Source of the DNA: Actinomycetota bacterium
Lineage (GTDB): Bacteria; Cyanobacteriota; Vampirovibrionia; Obscuribacterales; Obscuribacteraceae
Assembly (NCBI GenBank): GCA_903970355.1
Contig: CAJCIF010000064.1
Location: forward strand, 1 to 15,904
Length of the DNA: 15,904 bases
Direction of reading: 5' to 3'
The notes beneath the pieces were generated by a model. The model had not been told where the DNA came from. It saw only the letters and a program-made list of their open reading frames with translations, and made no database searches. This document shows, in pieces, positions 1-5,899 of the stretch (position 1 is its first letter; every line of letters starts with the position of its first letter). Position numbers and translations under genes: made by a program.

Positions 1-6
1 GAAAGG

Positions 7-660
7 ATGATGAAAATTCAGCGGGAATGGTTGGAGATCATCAAGCTACGCGAGAAGGCTGCTGCCCATCCGTTCGAGCTTGCTGTCCCAACCCTGCTGG
101 AAATTAAGTACATCCTGTCCCAGGAGTTCGGGCCGATCGAGCAGTGGGTTCACACCCATTCTCCGGCGCCGCTTTCGGGCAGACGTCTCAGGAGCGCTGG
201 GTTCCTTCCTTGTTTGGACGGTTTAATTGGCATGGCGCCAAACTGTCCGGACGAGGTGAGACACGGTCCCTATGCCGAAGCGGTCGGTCTGGTAGAAGGT
301 GTTATTCAGACCGAATATGAGCAACTGCCGGATAACGTTCGATTCGTGATCGAGCTCCAGCAGGCGTCAGCGAAGCCTTCTCCCAATGGCAGTATGGCAG
401 CCCTTGAAACGTGCGAACTCCATCCGGATGTTCGTTACGTTCAGGTGGATGACAAATGGTCCACAGGGGGACGGGTGGCTGCTGAAATGCGGAAGATACA
501 TCCCCACTCGTACTTCATTCTTGCGGAGTGCGAAAAGGCCGAAGCACCGGGTCCGAACATGCCGCCAATCTTCGGGAGGATCAGGAGCTATTCTGATCTC
601 ATTCCGTTGATTCGACGGATCATGGCAGACGATGCACCGCCCATCGACGGCAGCAACTAA
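7..660 (+). CDS. Unrecognised protein, 217 aa, possibly incomplete at the 5' end
   Basis: I do not recognise this family. The product is soluble: no signal peptide, no membrane segment, mixed charge, with a Pro-rich end. Two ATG codons stand in tandem at 7 and 10, directly after GAAAGG at the window edge. That gives almost no spacing from a ribosome binding site for the first ATG and only 3 nt for the second. The frame is also open back to base 1, so the true start may lie outside the window. Codon use is even and the frame is long, so it is very likely a real gene. Two hairpins follow the stop codon, and no neighbour shares its transcript downstream. Minus-strand and other-frame ORFs over it (around 367-678) read as shadows. 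Function unknown. Confidence 0.7.
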   Translation: MMKIQREWLEIIKLREKAAAHPFELAVPTLLEIKYILSQEFGPIEQWVHTHSPAPLSGRRLRSAGFLPCLDGLIGMAPNCPDEVRHGPYAEAVGLVEGVIQTEYEQLPDNVRFVIELQQASAKPSPNGSMAALETCELHPDVRYVQVDDKWSTGGRVAAEMRKIHPHSYFILAECEKAEAPGPNMPPIFGRIRSYSDLIPLIRRIMADDAPPIDGSN

Positions 661-669
661 ACCGACATT

Positions 670-720
670 CCGCTGCAAGCGAAGCTCAACTCGAGTGACG
701 CTTGCAGCGGGTGTGGTTTT
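670..720 (+). terminator. Hairpin terminator after the first gene
   Basis: Eleven perfect base pairs: CCGCTGCAAGC at 670-680 and GCTTGCAGCGG at 700-710, with a 19-nt loop, followed by GTGTGGTTTTT. It starts 10 bp after the stop codon at 660. This fits a Rho-independent terminator. Confidence 0.75.
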
Positions 721-722
721 TC

Positions 723-763
723 AAAATCGCTTTAGCGGGCTGACACCCCTTTGCGATTTTTTT
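723..763 (+). terminator. Second hairpin with T-run, in tandem with the first
   Basis: AAAATCGC at 723-730 pairs with GCGATTTT at 753-760; GGG (737-739) and CCC (746-748) can pair inside. The hairpin runs into seven T residues (757-763). It lies directly upstream of the truncated peptidase gene, so it may also insulate that gene from readthrough. Confidence 0.65.
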
Positions 764-787
764 CTTATTGTATAACTATACTAAATA

Positions 788-1645
788 GTGAAAATGAACC
801 AAGCGGTCTGGAGCACGATTGAAGGGCTAAAAAGCTCGCTCACGATCGGTCCTGTCGGGGAACTTCAAAACCACAACTATTTGATCTATCACTTCGCAAC
901 GCTGGCTGATGCGGACAATTACATGAGTTTCCTTTATGCCATTCAGCCGAGTCTGATACCACCAACAACTTCGCGTTGTGGATATACCGGATACTTTTTG
1001 GCTGGTTCTGTAAAAATGATCGTAAGCTCAGTCTACGACAAATGCCACTACAGTTTTCCTACTGACTCCAACGTCCAGAACTCAGACGGAGCACTCTCGG
1101 AGGTAACCGCACATGAAGCGGGGCATGCCTTTGATTTTGCTCTCGCTGCGGATTCTTCCCAACCAAATCAACCAACATCCGCCACTACAGCATTCCTAAA
1201 TCTCGTCAACAGCGATGAGGGTCAGGCCGCTATAAACAGTGCTAATCCGTGCACAATTTTTGGATTGGCTACAACCAGCCAACTGGAGTTAAACATCGGA
1301 GCAGATGCTGAGACTCCGGTATGCACTAACACAAATCAACTCAACCCAATCTATGCTGGCAAAACCAACATGCAACTCCTTCAGTTGAAAGTTCCATACT
1401 TCCTCTATCCACCAACCCTTCCTAAATACTCGGATTTTTGGGCCCAAAGCTTTGTCTTAAAGTCGGGAAAAGAGGGTTCAGAAGTACTACCCATTACCGA
1501 CAATGTTTTTAGGTACATAAAGTCAATCGGTTGCGCGGCTAATGCAGTCCAATATTGGTACGATTTGGTCGCTCCACCAAATCACAATGCACCAATCGAC
1601 TACCCCAGCGGATGTAACGCTGAGACCGGTTTGTGGAATCACTAA
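788..1645 (+). CDS. HExxH metallopeptidase-like protein, N-terminally truncated copy
   Basis: A 285-residue paralogue of the protein at 4727-5788. Shared blocks include RCGYTG, CHY, the HEAGHAFD zinc motif (H109, E110, H113), TPVC, YSDFWAQ (D216) and the final WNH. HExxH plus a downstream acid before a W/F-A-Q segment is the layout of zincin peptidases; a resemblance to the anthrax lethal-factor-like catalytic domain (HExxHxxD, then an acid next to an aromatic-A-E/Q segment) is my inference. All six cysteines align with the paralogue, which suggests disulfides and so export. But this copy lacks the signal peptide and about 70 N-terminal residues, including two more cysteines. The start used is GTG 788 (ATG 794 is the alternative); no ribosome binding site is visible and upstream frames are closed. 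It may be a decaying copy or a cytoplasmic remnant. Substrate unknown. Confidence 0.75.
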   Translation: MKMNQAVWSTIEGLKSSLTIGPVGELQNHNYLIYHFATLADADNYMSFLYAIQPSLIPPTTSRCGYTGYFLAGSVKMIVSSVYDKCHYSFPTDSNVQNSDGALSEVTAHEAGHAFDFALAADSSQPNQPTSATTAFLNLVNSDEGQAAINSANPCTIFGLATTSQLELNIGADAETPVCTNTNQLNPIYAGKTNMQLLQLKVPYFLYPPTLPKYSDFWAQSFVLKSGKEGSEVLPITDNVFRYIKSIGCAANAVQYWYDLVAPPNHNAPIDYPSGCNAETGLWNH

Positions 1646-1660
1646 GCTAACGTAAGCCGG

Positions 1661-1694
1661 GGAGGGGGTCACAGTTTGGATTGTGAATCCCTCC
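1661..1694 (+). terminator. Hairpin after peptidase copy 1
   Basis: GGAGGG (1661-1666) pairs with CCCTCC (1689-1694), and TCACA (1669-1673) with TGTGA (1682-1686), separated by small internal bulges. There is no T-run, so it may attenuate or protect the 3' end rather than stop transcription. The second cassette carries a hairpin in the same place. Confidence 0.45.
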
Positions 1695-1786
1695 TCTGCC
1701 ACCTTGTTCTGGATGTTCAGCGCGTATTCCCACGTATTGCTAGTTTCTAAGCTGCCTGGTATTTTTGCGGAACGGGAGTTATCCAC

Positions 1787-2200
1787 ATGGAAAGATTAAA
1801 GCTAGCCCATTACCCTTGGACTATGTTCTTTGGAGCTTTTGCACTGAATCTAGCTGTCTGGTGCATTTTTGGTCCTACAAATGTCCAATATGTGATCAAG
1901 CCAGAGATCGTTATAGTCACCCTTCTTTCAATGAAGTTCTTCAACGATTTGAACATGTCGAAGCGGCTCATGTACTCAATAGCGTTTGTTATATGTGTAT
2001 TTGCACTTATTGCTGAATACCTGACAGTTCAAGTGTCACGTTATGCGTTTATGGATAACGTCTTCTATGGTATTTGGGTGGCTATGGCTGTTACATCGCT
2101 TTGTAAACCGCGACTTGCAATTCTTCTGACACCAATTGCAGTATCTATAGTTGGTGGTTATTTTGCATTTCGTTTGGCTTGCGGTATGGGTGCTGAATAA
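1787..2200 (+). CDS. Small polytopic membrane protein, partner of peptidase copy 1
   Basis: A 137-residue, very hydrophobic protein with about four to five membrane segments (roughly residues 9-30, 36-52, 59-79, 86-104 and 107-130). It has no cleavable signal and no motif I can name. ATG 1787 is preceded by GGGAG about 12 nt upstream. It follows the metallopeptidase-like gene by 141 bp, exactly as another small membrane protein follows the second peptidase copy. The two membrane proteins look distantly related: both have K-P-[RK]-L before the last hydrophobic segment (here CKPRLAILLTP) and end in a Gly-rich tail (GMG here, GLG there). By position it could be an immunity, anchoring or export partner of the peptidase; that is inference only. 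Confidence 0.7.
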   Translation: MERLKLAHYPWTMFFGAFALNLAVWCIFGPTNVQYVIKPEIVIVTLLSMKFFNDLNMSKRLMYSIAFVICVFALIAEYLTVQVSRYAFMDNVFYGIWVAMAVTSLCKPRLAILLTPIAVSIVGGYFAFRLACGMGAE

Positions 2201-2471
2201 TTCAATGTCACATGTGCTTGAGCATTTTTCTATTGGAACAATATACTAAGAATTATAGTAAATTTTGGTGCATGGCTCGTGGTCAAAGCTCGACCCCATG
2301 CACGTTAGCAGAAGATGGCTGTTCCGCCTTGCTATCTTCGACGCGGAGTACGGGAGTACGGCGGCCTGCTTTTATCGTTGATAGCGCCGTAGCTCTTTCC
2401 GAAAGAGGCAGGAATACCATAACAAAACTCCATTCTGCGGATTCATCAATCGAGAAGAAATAGCTTTTTCT
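2201..2471. other. Non-coding stretch with three hairpins
   Basis: I see no convincing gene here; an 83-codon plus-strand frame (2212-2463) has neither a good start signal nor a protein-like composition. Three inverted repeats lie close together: GTGCATGG 2268-2275 with CCATGCAC 2296-2303 (inner GGTC/GACC at 2281-2284 and 2292-2295); GAAGATGGC 2311-2319 with GCTATCTTC 2331-2339 (one G-T pair); and CTCTTTC 2393-2399 with GAAAGAG 2401-2407. An 8-bp tandem duplication sits at 2345-2360. It could be a structured 3' UTR, a small RNA or a gene remnant. Confidence 0.4.
2345..2360. repeat. 8-bp tandem duplication GGAGTACG x2
   Basis: GGAGTACG at 2345-2352 is repeated exactly at 2353-2360. The unit has the same length as the duplication that disrupts the TPR gene about 1.2 kb away. 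Confidence 0.85.
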
Positions 2472-2473
2472 TC
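2454..2473. terminator. Hairpin between convergent genes
   Basis: GAAGAAA (2454-2460) pairs with TTTCTTC (2467-2473) around a short loop, with a T-rich plus-strand side and an A-rich opposite side. It lies where the plus-strand membrane gene region and the minus-strand 60-codon ORF converge, so it could end transcription from either side. The stem is weak (A/T only apart from two G-C pairs). Confidence 0.3.
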
Positions 2474-2654
2474 AATCGGCTTGAGAATCTCCTTCGCCCT
2501 TAGTATTTGATTTCGATTGCTTCTCGATTTCTTGCTGATTCATTTTGAGCGGATGTGAATAGCACCTCTCGTTTCTGGCTATTAGAAGCGCTTCTAACAG
2601 TAGTTCTTTATGTTTTTCCTTTGATATTTCCGATTTGAAATGGTCAAGATTCAT
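2472..2654 (-). CDS. Short hydrophilic ORF downstream of the TPR gene, 60 aa
   Basis: The product is 60 residues, highly charged (many Lys and Glu), probably helical in its first 30 residues and disordered after that. No family is recognised. It starts 18 nt after the TPR stop codon on the same strand, with CGGAG about 13 nt before its ATG, so it could be the last gene of the TPR transcript. The short length and lack of a known domain leave real doubt. Confidence 0.45.
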   Translation of the reverse strand: MNLDHFKSEISKEKHKELLLEALLIARNERCYSHPLKMNQQEIEKQSKSNTKGEGDSQAD

Positions 2655-2672
2655 TTTTCTGATGCTCCGTAA

Positions 2673-3536
2673 TTAGCTGGCTATAGGAAGCTCGCAAGCA
2701 CTATTTTCACAATTTTGTTTTTGATAAATATCAAAAACAGCCCTGTAGGCTCTTAAAGAGCCATATTGGTTTCTCTTTTTTCTTGCTAGGTTTGCGAGTC
2801 TGATCCAAGCTCGTTTGTGTGTTCTTTCTTTCGATACCACTTCGCGATAGATTTCCTCGGCTAACTGTGGGTTATCTAGAACTTCGTTCGCTATACCGAG
2901 CAAGTACAACATGTTCAAATCATCTGGTGCTTTATTTTGTAGTCTTTTCATTTCAGCCAGATATTCAGTGCTTACATCATAGCTAGTCAAAAATAAACCG
3001 AGATCCTGAAAATACATTTCGCGTGCCAAATCATCGTGCAAGGCTGCACTGTGAAAGAATCCTGATGCCATGCTTTCATCATTAAGTGCAATTGCCACAT
3101 GGGCTGCTTGCGAATAGGCTTCCGCGAATGAATTGCGAATGTTTATAGCTTGGGTAAGAAATTCCATTGCGCCTGGCCAATTTTCGGCGGACGTTAAAAG
3201 TGTGGCACGATGATAGAAACTCCACTCTCGTTTTTGAACCGCTCCTTGTCCTATTTCGAAAGCCTTCGTAGCCTCATCATATTTCTCTTGGGTAGCAAGA
3301 CACTTGCCGAGCAGTCCCCAATATTCACCATCATTTCTATCTATTTCGATGGCTCGGCGCAACGCTGCTTCTGATTCATTGAAACGTTCGAAAGTGGCTT
3401 GGGATACAGCTAAAGCAAAATGAGCTTGGGCATCATTTGGATACGCTGTCGTCCACTCAACCGCTGATTCGTGCATGTTTTCTAACTGGTCTAATCCGCC
3501 GCTTGCTTTATAACAAAGCTCAAACCATTGAACCAT
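2673..3536 (-). CDS. TPR-repeat protein, frameshifted near its 5' end
   Basis: The 287-residue open frame holds about six tetratricopeptide repeats, with helix pairs such as AQAHFALAVSQATFERFNES, AEAYSQAAHVAIALNDESM and LNMLYLLGIANEVLDNPQLA. TPRs are scaffolds for protein-protein contacts; the partner here is unknown. There is no signal peptide or membrane segment. ATG 3536 has no ribosome binding site and is preceded in frame by a stop five codons upstream. The real 5' end appears to be in another frame: an ORF from ATG 3655, with a strong GAGGTG site, encodes a fitting N-terminal helix and runs into the 8-bp tandem duplication at 3523-3538. Removing one copy joins the two frames as ...DLPAQWFELCYKASGG... 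to give 324 residues. As it stands the gene is probably broken, or needs frameshifting or re-initiation. Confidence 0.75.
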   Translation of the reverse strand: MVQWFELCYKASGGLDQLENMHESAVEWTTAYPNDAQAHFALAVSQATFERFNESEAALRRAIEIDRNDGEYWGLLGKCLATQEKYDEATKAFEIGQGAVQKREWSFYHRATLLTSAENWPGAMEFLTQAINIRNSFAEAYSQAAHVAIALNDESMASGFFHSAALHDDLAREMYFQDLGLFLTSYDVSTEYLAEMKRLQNKAPDDLNMLYLLGIANEVLDNPQLAEEIYREVVSKERTHKRAWIRLANLARKKRNQYGSLRAYRAVFDIYQKQNCENSACELPIAS

Positions 3537-3655
3537 TGCGCCGGTAAGTCATTTGCTTTTGACAGTTCCAACAGTGCTCCGATTGCCACGGCATATGAAC
3601 CGACTGCTATTAAAGTCTTAACTTCACACAGAGCATCTCTCAAGTTCCCGTTCAT
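3491..3655 (-). pseudogene. Displaced 5' end of the TPR gene (54-codon frame)
   Basis: From ATG 3655 this frame reads MNGNLRDALCEVKTLIAVGS..., then a helix ending in SKANDLPAQWF, and stops at TAG 3493-3491 inside the downstream TPR frame. GAGGTG lies 7 nt before the ATG, the best ribosome binding site in this part of the window. Residues 1-42 look like the missing first helices of the TPR protein. The stop is reached only because of the 8-bp duplication at 3523-3538. I read it as the amino end of the same gene, not as a separate protein. Confidence 0.65.
3523..3538. repeat. 8-bp tandem duplication AACCATTG x2 (CAATGGTT on the coding strand)
   Basis: AACCATTG at 3523-3530 is repeated exactly at 3531-3538. 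It inserts 8 bp (not a multiple of 3) into the TPR reading frame. Deleting either copy restores one continuous frame. Confidence 0.9.
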
Positions 3656-3722
3656 CACAATTCACCTCGCAGTAATTAGCACTAATTTCTTCGGTCGTGT
3701 TTTTATTTTTCTCTTCAGTCAT
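3624..3722 (-). CDS. 32-codon leader ORF overlapping the TPR gene start
   Basis: ATG 3722 has GGAGG 8 nt upstream and encodes 32 mostly acidic and polar residues with three cysteines (YCEVNCDE...ERCSV). It ends at 3624, about 30 nt past the start codon of the TPR gene at 3655, in another frame. Such an overlap suits translational coupling. The peptide itself matches nothing I know. The good ribosome binding site is the main support; function as a leader is inference. Confidence 0.4.
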   Translation of the reverse strand: MTEEKNKNTTEEISANYCEVNCDERELERCSV

Positions 3723-3765
3723 TTTCCTAACCTCCATTGCGTTCTACTAAATTTAGAAGCAATGC

Positions 3766-3783
3766 GTGTCAGTTTTGTGACAC
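3766..3783. promoter_or_regulatory. Operator-like palindrome upstream of the TPR transcript
   Basis: GTGTCA (3766-3771), GTTTTG spacer, TGACAC (3778-3783): a perfect 6-bp inverted repeat about 44 bp before the leader ORF start. The size and spacing fit a dimeric repressor site, but no regulator is known. Confidence 0.3.
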
Positions 3784-4032
3784 CGATGTTTTCTCAACTT
3801 TTCTCTGTCTTATCCATTTTCCAAACATCATTAAAAGTGGTTCTTGGCTGCACTGTGCGATCTATTTCAAGGTTCTAAAGAGTGTCAGAATCAGTCCGCA
3901 AAAAGAAGGAGAATCGGTGAGATCATCCTCCACCTCATTTGAGATATTTAGATATTTCGTTCTCAGACTCTTTTTCTTTTAGCCGCTTGCTCAGCATCGA
4001 CTCTGAAAACTTCGAGCAGGGCATGTAATTCA

Positions 4033-4095
4033 CGGAATTATTTGGCAGGGTTATCGCGGAATTATTTGGCAGACTTTTCAGGAAATTATTTGTCG
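4033..4095. repeat. Three 24-bp-spaced repeats resembling a transposon end
   Basis: CGGAATTATTTGGCAG occurs exactly at 4033-4048 and 4057-4072, and a diverged third copy, AGGAAATTATTTGTCG, at 4080-4095. The core AATTATTTG recurs every 24 bp (4036, 4060, 4084). The last copy leads into the palindrome GTCGAC. Arrays of transposase-binding repeats of this spacing are typical of the ends of IS21-, Tn5053- and Tn7-type elements. No transposase or opposite end is in the window, so this would be a solo end. Confidence 0.45.
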
Positions 4096-4567
4096 ACTAG
4101 CTTGCGTTTTCTGGCATATCCCGCGTGGGATGCGCTCGCCGCCCCAAAAGGCAAGTGTGCTACATTCGGATCTGAAACAAGATAATTTTATCGACAATGC
4201 TATGTCGGCAATACCGCACGAAGAGTGTCTTTTATTAACTTTCGTCTTTCGCAGGTGGCAATTTTAAACTATCGCGGTGCATCCTCAATTTGAAGGCGCA
4301 TTCTCAAACAAACTTTTCGCTGCCTTAGTAGAGGATCGTTTATGTGACGGCAAAAGGATAGATGGCGTGAACTATTATTGGTATGGTTAGCTGAGTTTAT
4401 GAACGAAAAGTTCATTATTCTTTCCAAGACCCACTATTCCAAAGCAGCGCCTACAGGCAACTAGAAGCGAAAATCTCGCATGTGCTAGCTAGTCCGAACT
4501 GCGTGAATCTTTCTCAAAAGAAAATCGAGGAATGATCTGTAAATGGATCTATGCATTAGATAGAGTC

Positions 4568-4703
4568 TCAATCGTAATTGCTGTTTTTCCTTCTTTCAGG
4601 AACTCTCCGAACAAAACTTACTTACTCATTTAGCGAGTAACATCAACCTTTACGATTGAAAGTTCGGCAGTGCTTGCCTAGATCGAAAATGACCAGCAAT
4701 TAC
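4568..4703 (+). promoter_or_regulatory. Leader with alternative base pairing before peptidase copy 2
   Basis: TCAATCGTAA (4568-4577) is exactly complementary to TTACGATTGA (4650-4659). The overlapping GTAATTGCTG (4574-4583) is exactly complementary to CAGCAATTAC (4694-4703), so the two pairings exclude each other. Inside lie the hairpin TTACTC/GAGTAA (4622-4627, 4635-4640) and CCGAAC (4607-4612), which could pair with GTTCGG (4662-4667) as a pseudoknot. The region ends about 23 nt before the start codon at 4727. It may be a regulatory leader RNA; I recognise no known riboswitch class. Confidence 0.35.
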
Positions 4704-4726
4704 AAAATCGAATCCGAAAGGGAAAT

Positions 4727-5788
4727 ATGAATCGTCTATTACAAGTAGTTTCTTTTCTGAGTGTTTTATTTGCGTTTACCGCAATATCCGCTCACGCTGA
4801 CACACAAAACGGAGTCACCTGCAATGTACAGAACGCAACGACCTTTCCTACCGGCGGCGGAGTCTACCCCGCTGACGGGCACCTTTACGAATGTATTCCC
4901 GCGTCTATGCTAATAATTGGGCGCGAAGAATCTATTGTTGGTGCGGTTCAGAAATTCAAGAGTGATATTTCCGGTCAGCAAGGCGCCCTTGAATATCTTC
5001 AGAGCAACGGCGCTCTCTTCTATCACTTCCGAACGCAGGCTGATGCCATTGCCTATATGTCGGGTGAGTACCCAAACAGCCTTCTCGTTCCCGCATCGAC
5101 AACACGTTGCGGTTACACGGGGGCTGACTCAAAAGGAATGTTCATGTCGAAACGCATAACCAGTTCAATTTTTGACATGTGCCATTACACACGAGCGGGT
5201 ATTGAAGATGTGCAGAATCCTTCAATCACTGAAACCGTCGGGCATGAAGGAGGTCATGCTTTCGACTATACTCTGGCTCTCAACTCAAGCAATCCGGGCA
5301 CACCGACGTCGGAAACAACGCCTTTCCTAGACTATGTAGGTAACGATTTGCAGAATGAAAATGCCATCAATCCATCACCTTGCGCGATATTCGGTTCGGC
5401 AGTAACGAGTGCACTTGAATACGATTTGCAAGCTGATGCTTTGACACCGGTATGCCAGGGGTCAACGGTGCAGGCGGCATACAAGGGCAAATCGATAACC
5501 AATATCCTTCAGCTAAAATCGCCGTATTTCTTCTTCCCTTCGCAAGTCCCCGGAGGTATAGCTGATTATGCGGATGCCTGGGCCCAGATGTTTGCATTTG
5601 TGACTGGCAATGGTAGACAAACAAACTTTTTGCCGGTTACAGATAATGCCTTTCAATCTTTCCAAAATCTGTGTTTCGGCTCTGCTGTTTCTTACTGGAA
5701 AAATCATCTCGCTCCGCCGCCTGTAGGTGGTGCGCCTGATTTTCCGGGCACATGCGCAACCTATCCCGCTTCTGAGTGGAATCACTAA
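4727..5788 (+). CDS. Secreted HExxH metallopeptidase-like protein, intact copy
   Basis: A 353-residue protein with a clear signal peptide: MNRLLQ, a hydrophobic core (residues 7-20) and a likely cleavage after AHA24. The mature part has eight cysteines (two N-terminal, six shared with the paralogue at 788-1645), pointing to an oxidising, extracytoplasmic location. The zinc motif is HEGGH at 173-177, followed by AFD; D283 in YADAWAQ is a candidate third ligand. Spacing and motifs suggest a zincin, perhaps of the lethal-factor-like type, but no known family is matched with certainty. The start at ATG 4727 is backed by GAAAGGGA just upstream and by the signal peptide. A hairpin follows the stop, then a small membrane-protein gene, as in the first cassette. 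Function could be toxin, cell-wall or nutrient peptidase. Confidence 0.85.
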   Translation: MNRLLQVVSFLSVLFAFTAISAHADTQNGVTCNVQNATTFPTGGGVYPADGHLYECIPASMLIIGREESIVGAVQKFKSDISGQQGALEYLQSNGALFYHFRTQADAIAYMSGEYPNSLLVPASTTRCGYTGADSKGMFMSKRITSSIFDMCHYTRAGIEDVQNPSITETVGHEGGHAFDYTLALNSSNPGTPTSETTPFLDYVGNDLQNENAINPSPCAIFGSAVTSALEYDLQADALTPVCQGSTVQAAYKGKSITNILQLKSPYFFFPSQVPGGIADYADAWAQMFAFVTGNGRQTNFLPVTDNAFQSFQNLCFGSAVSYWKNHLAPPPVGGAPDFPGTCATYPASEWNH

Positions 5789-5798
5789 CTAAGAACAG

Positions 5799-5824
5799 CG
5801 CGGGGGGACAAACGTCTCCCCGCG
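5799..5824 (+). terminator. Hairpin after peptidase copy 2
   Basis: CGCGGGGGGAC (5799-5809) pairs with GTCTCCCCGCG (5814-5824) through 11 bp with one wobble pair and a 4-nt AAAC loop. The stem is very stable, but no T-run follows. It lies 11 bp past the stop codon, matching the position of the hairpin in the first cassette. Confidence 0.55.
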
Positions 5825-5899
5825 TTCCAACTCCTACTTATCGGTAAAACGTACTTTTACGTATTGACTGAAACAAATGCATTCAGGATCATAGACTCT

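Larger units (their letters stand above)
3723..4726. other. Gene-poor kilobase between the two cassettes
   Basis: No full-length gene is seen on either strand. It holds an operator-like palindrome (3766-3783), three transposon-end-like repeats (4033-4095), a small hairpin ATCCC-GCGT-GGGAT (4118-4131) and a structured leader before the peptidase (4568-4703). One plus-strand frame, GTG 4277 to TAG 4390 (37 codons, ending GKRIDGVNYYWYG), reads like coding sequence but has no ribosome binding site; it may be a gene fragment. The region looks like the scar of past insertions and deletions. Confidence 0.5.

Noticed and set aside
2212..2463. 83-codon plus-strand frame
   Set aside because: Crosses three hairpins and a tandem duplication, no start signal, no protein-like pattern.
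3528..3982. Two plus-strand frames (116 and 81 codons) opposite the TPR gene start
   Set aside because: Phe/Ser-rich shadows; the minus strand there holds the better-supported leader ORF and TPR start.
4033..4095. CRISPR-like short repeats
   Set aside because: Only three units with 8-9-bp gaps and diverging sequence; too short and too regular for a CRISPR array. No other array was seen in the window.
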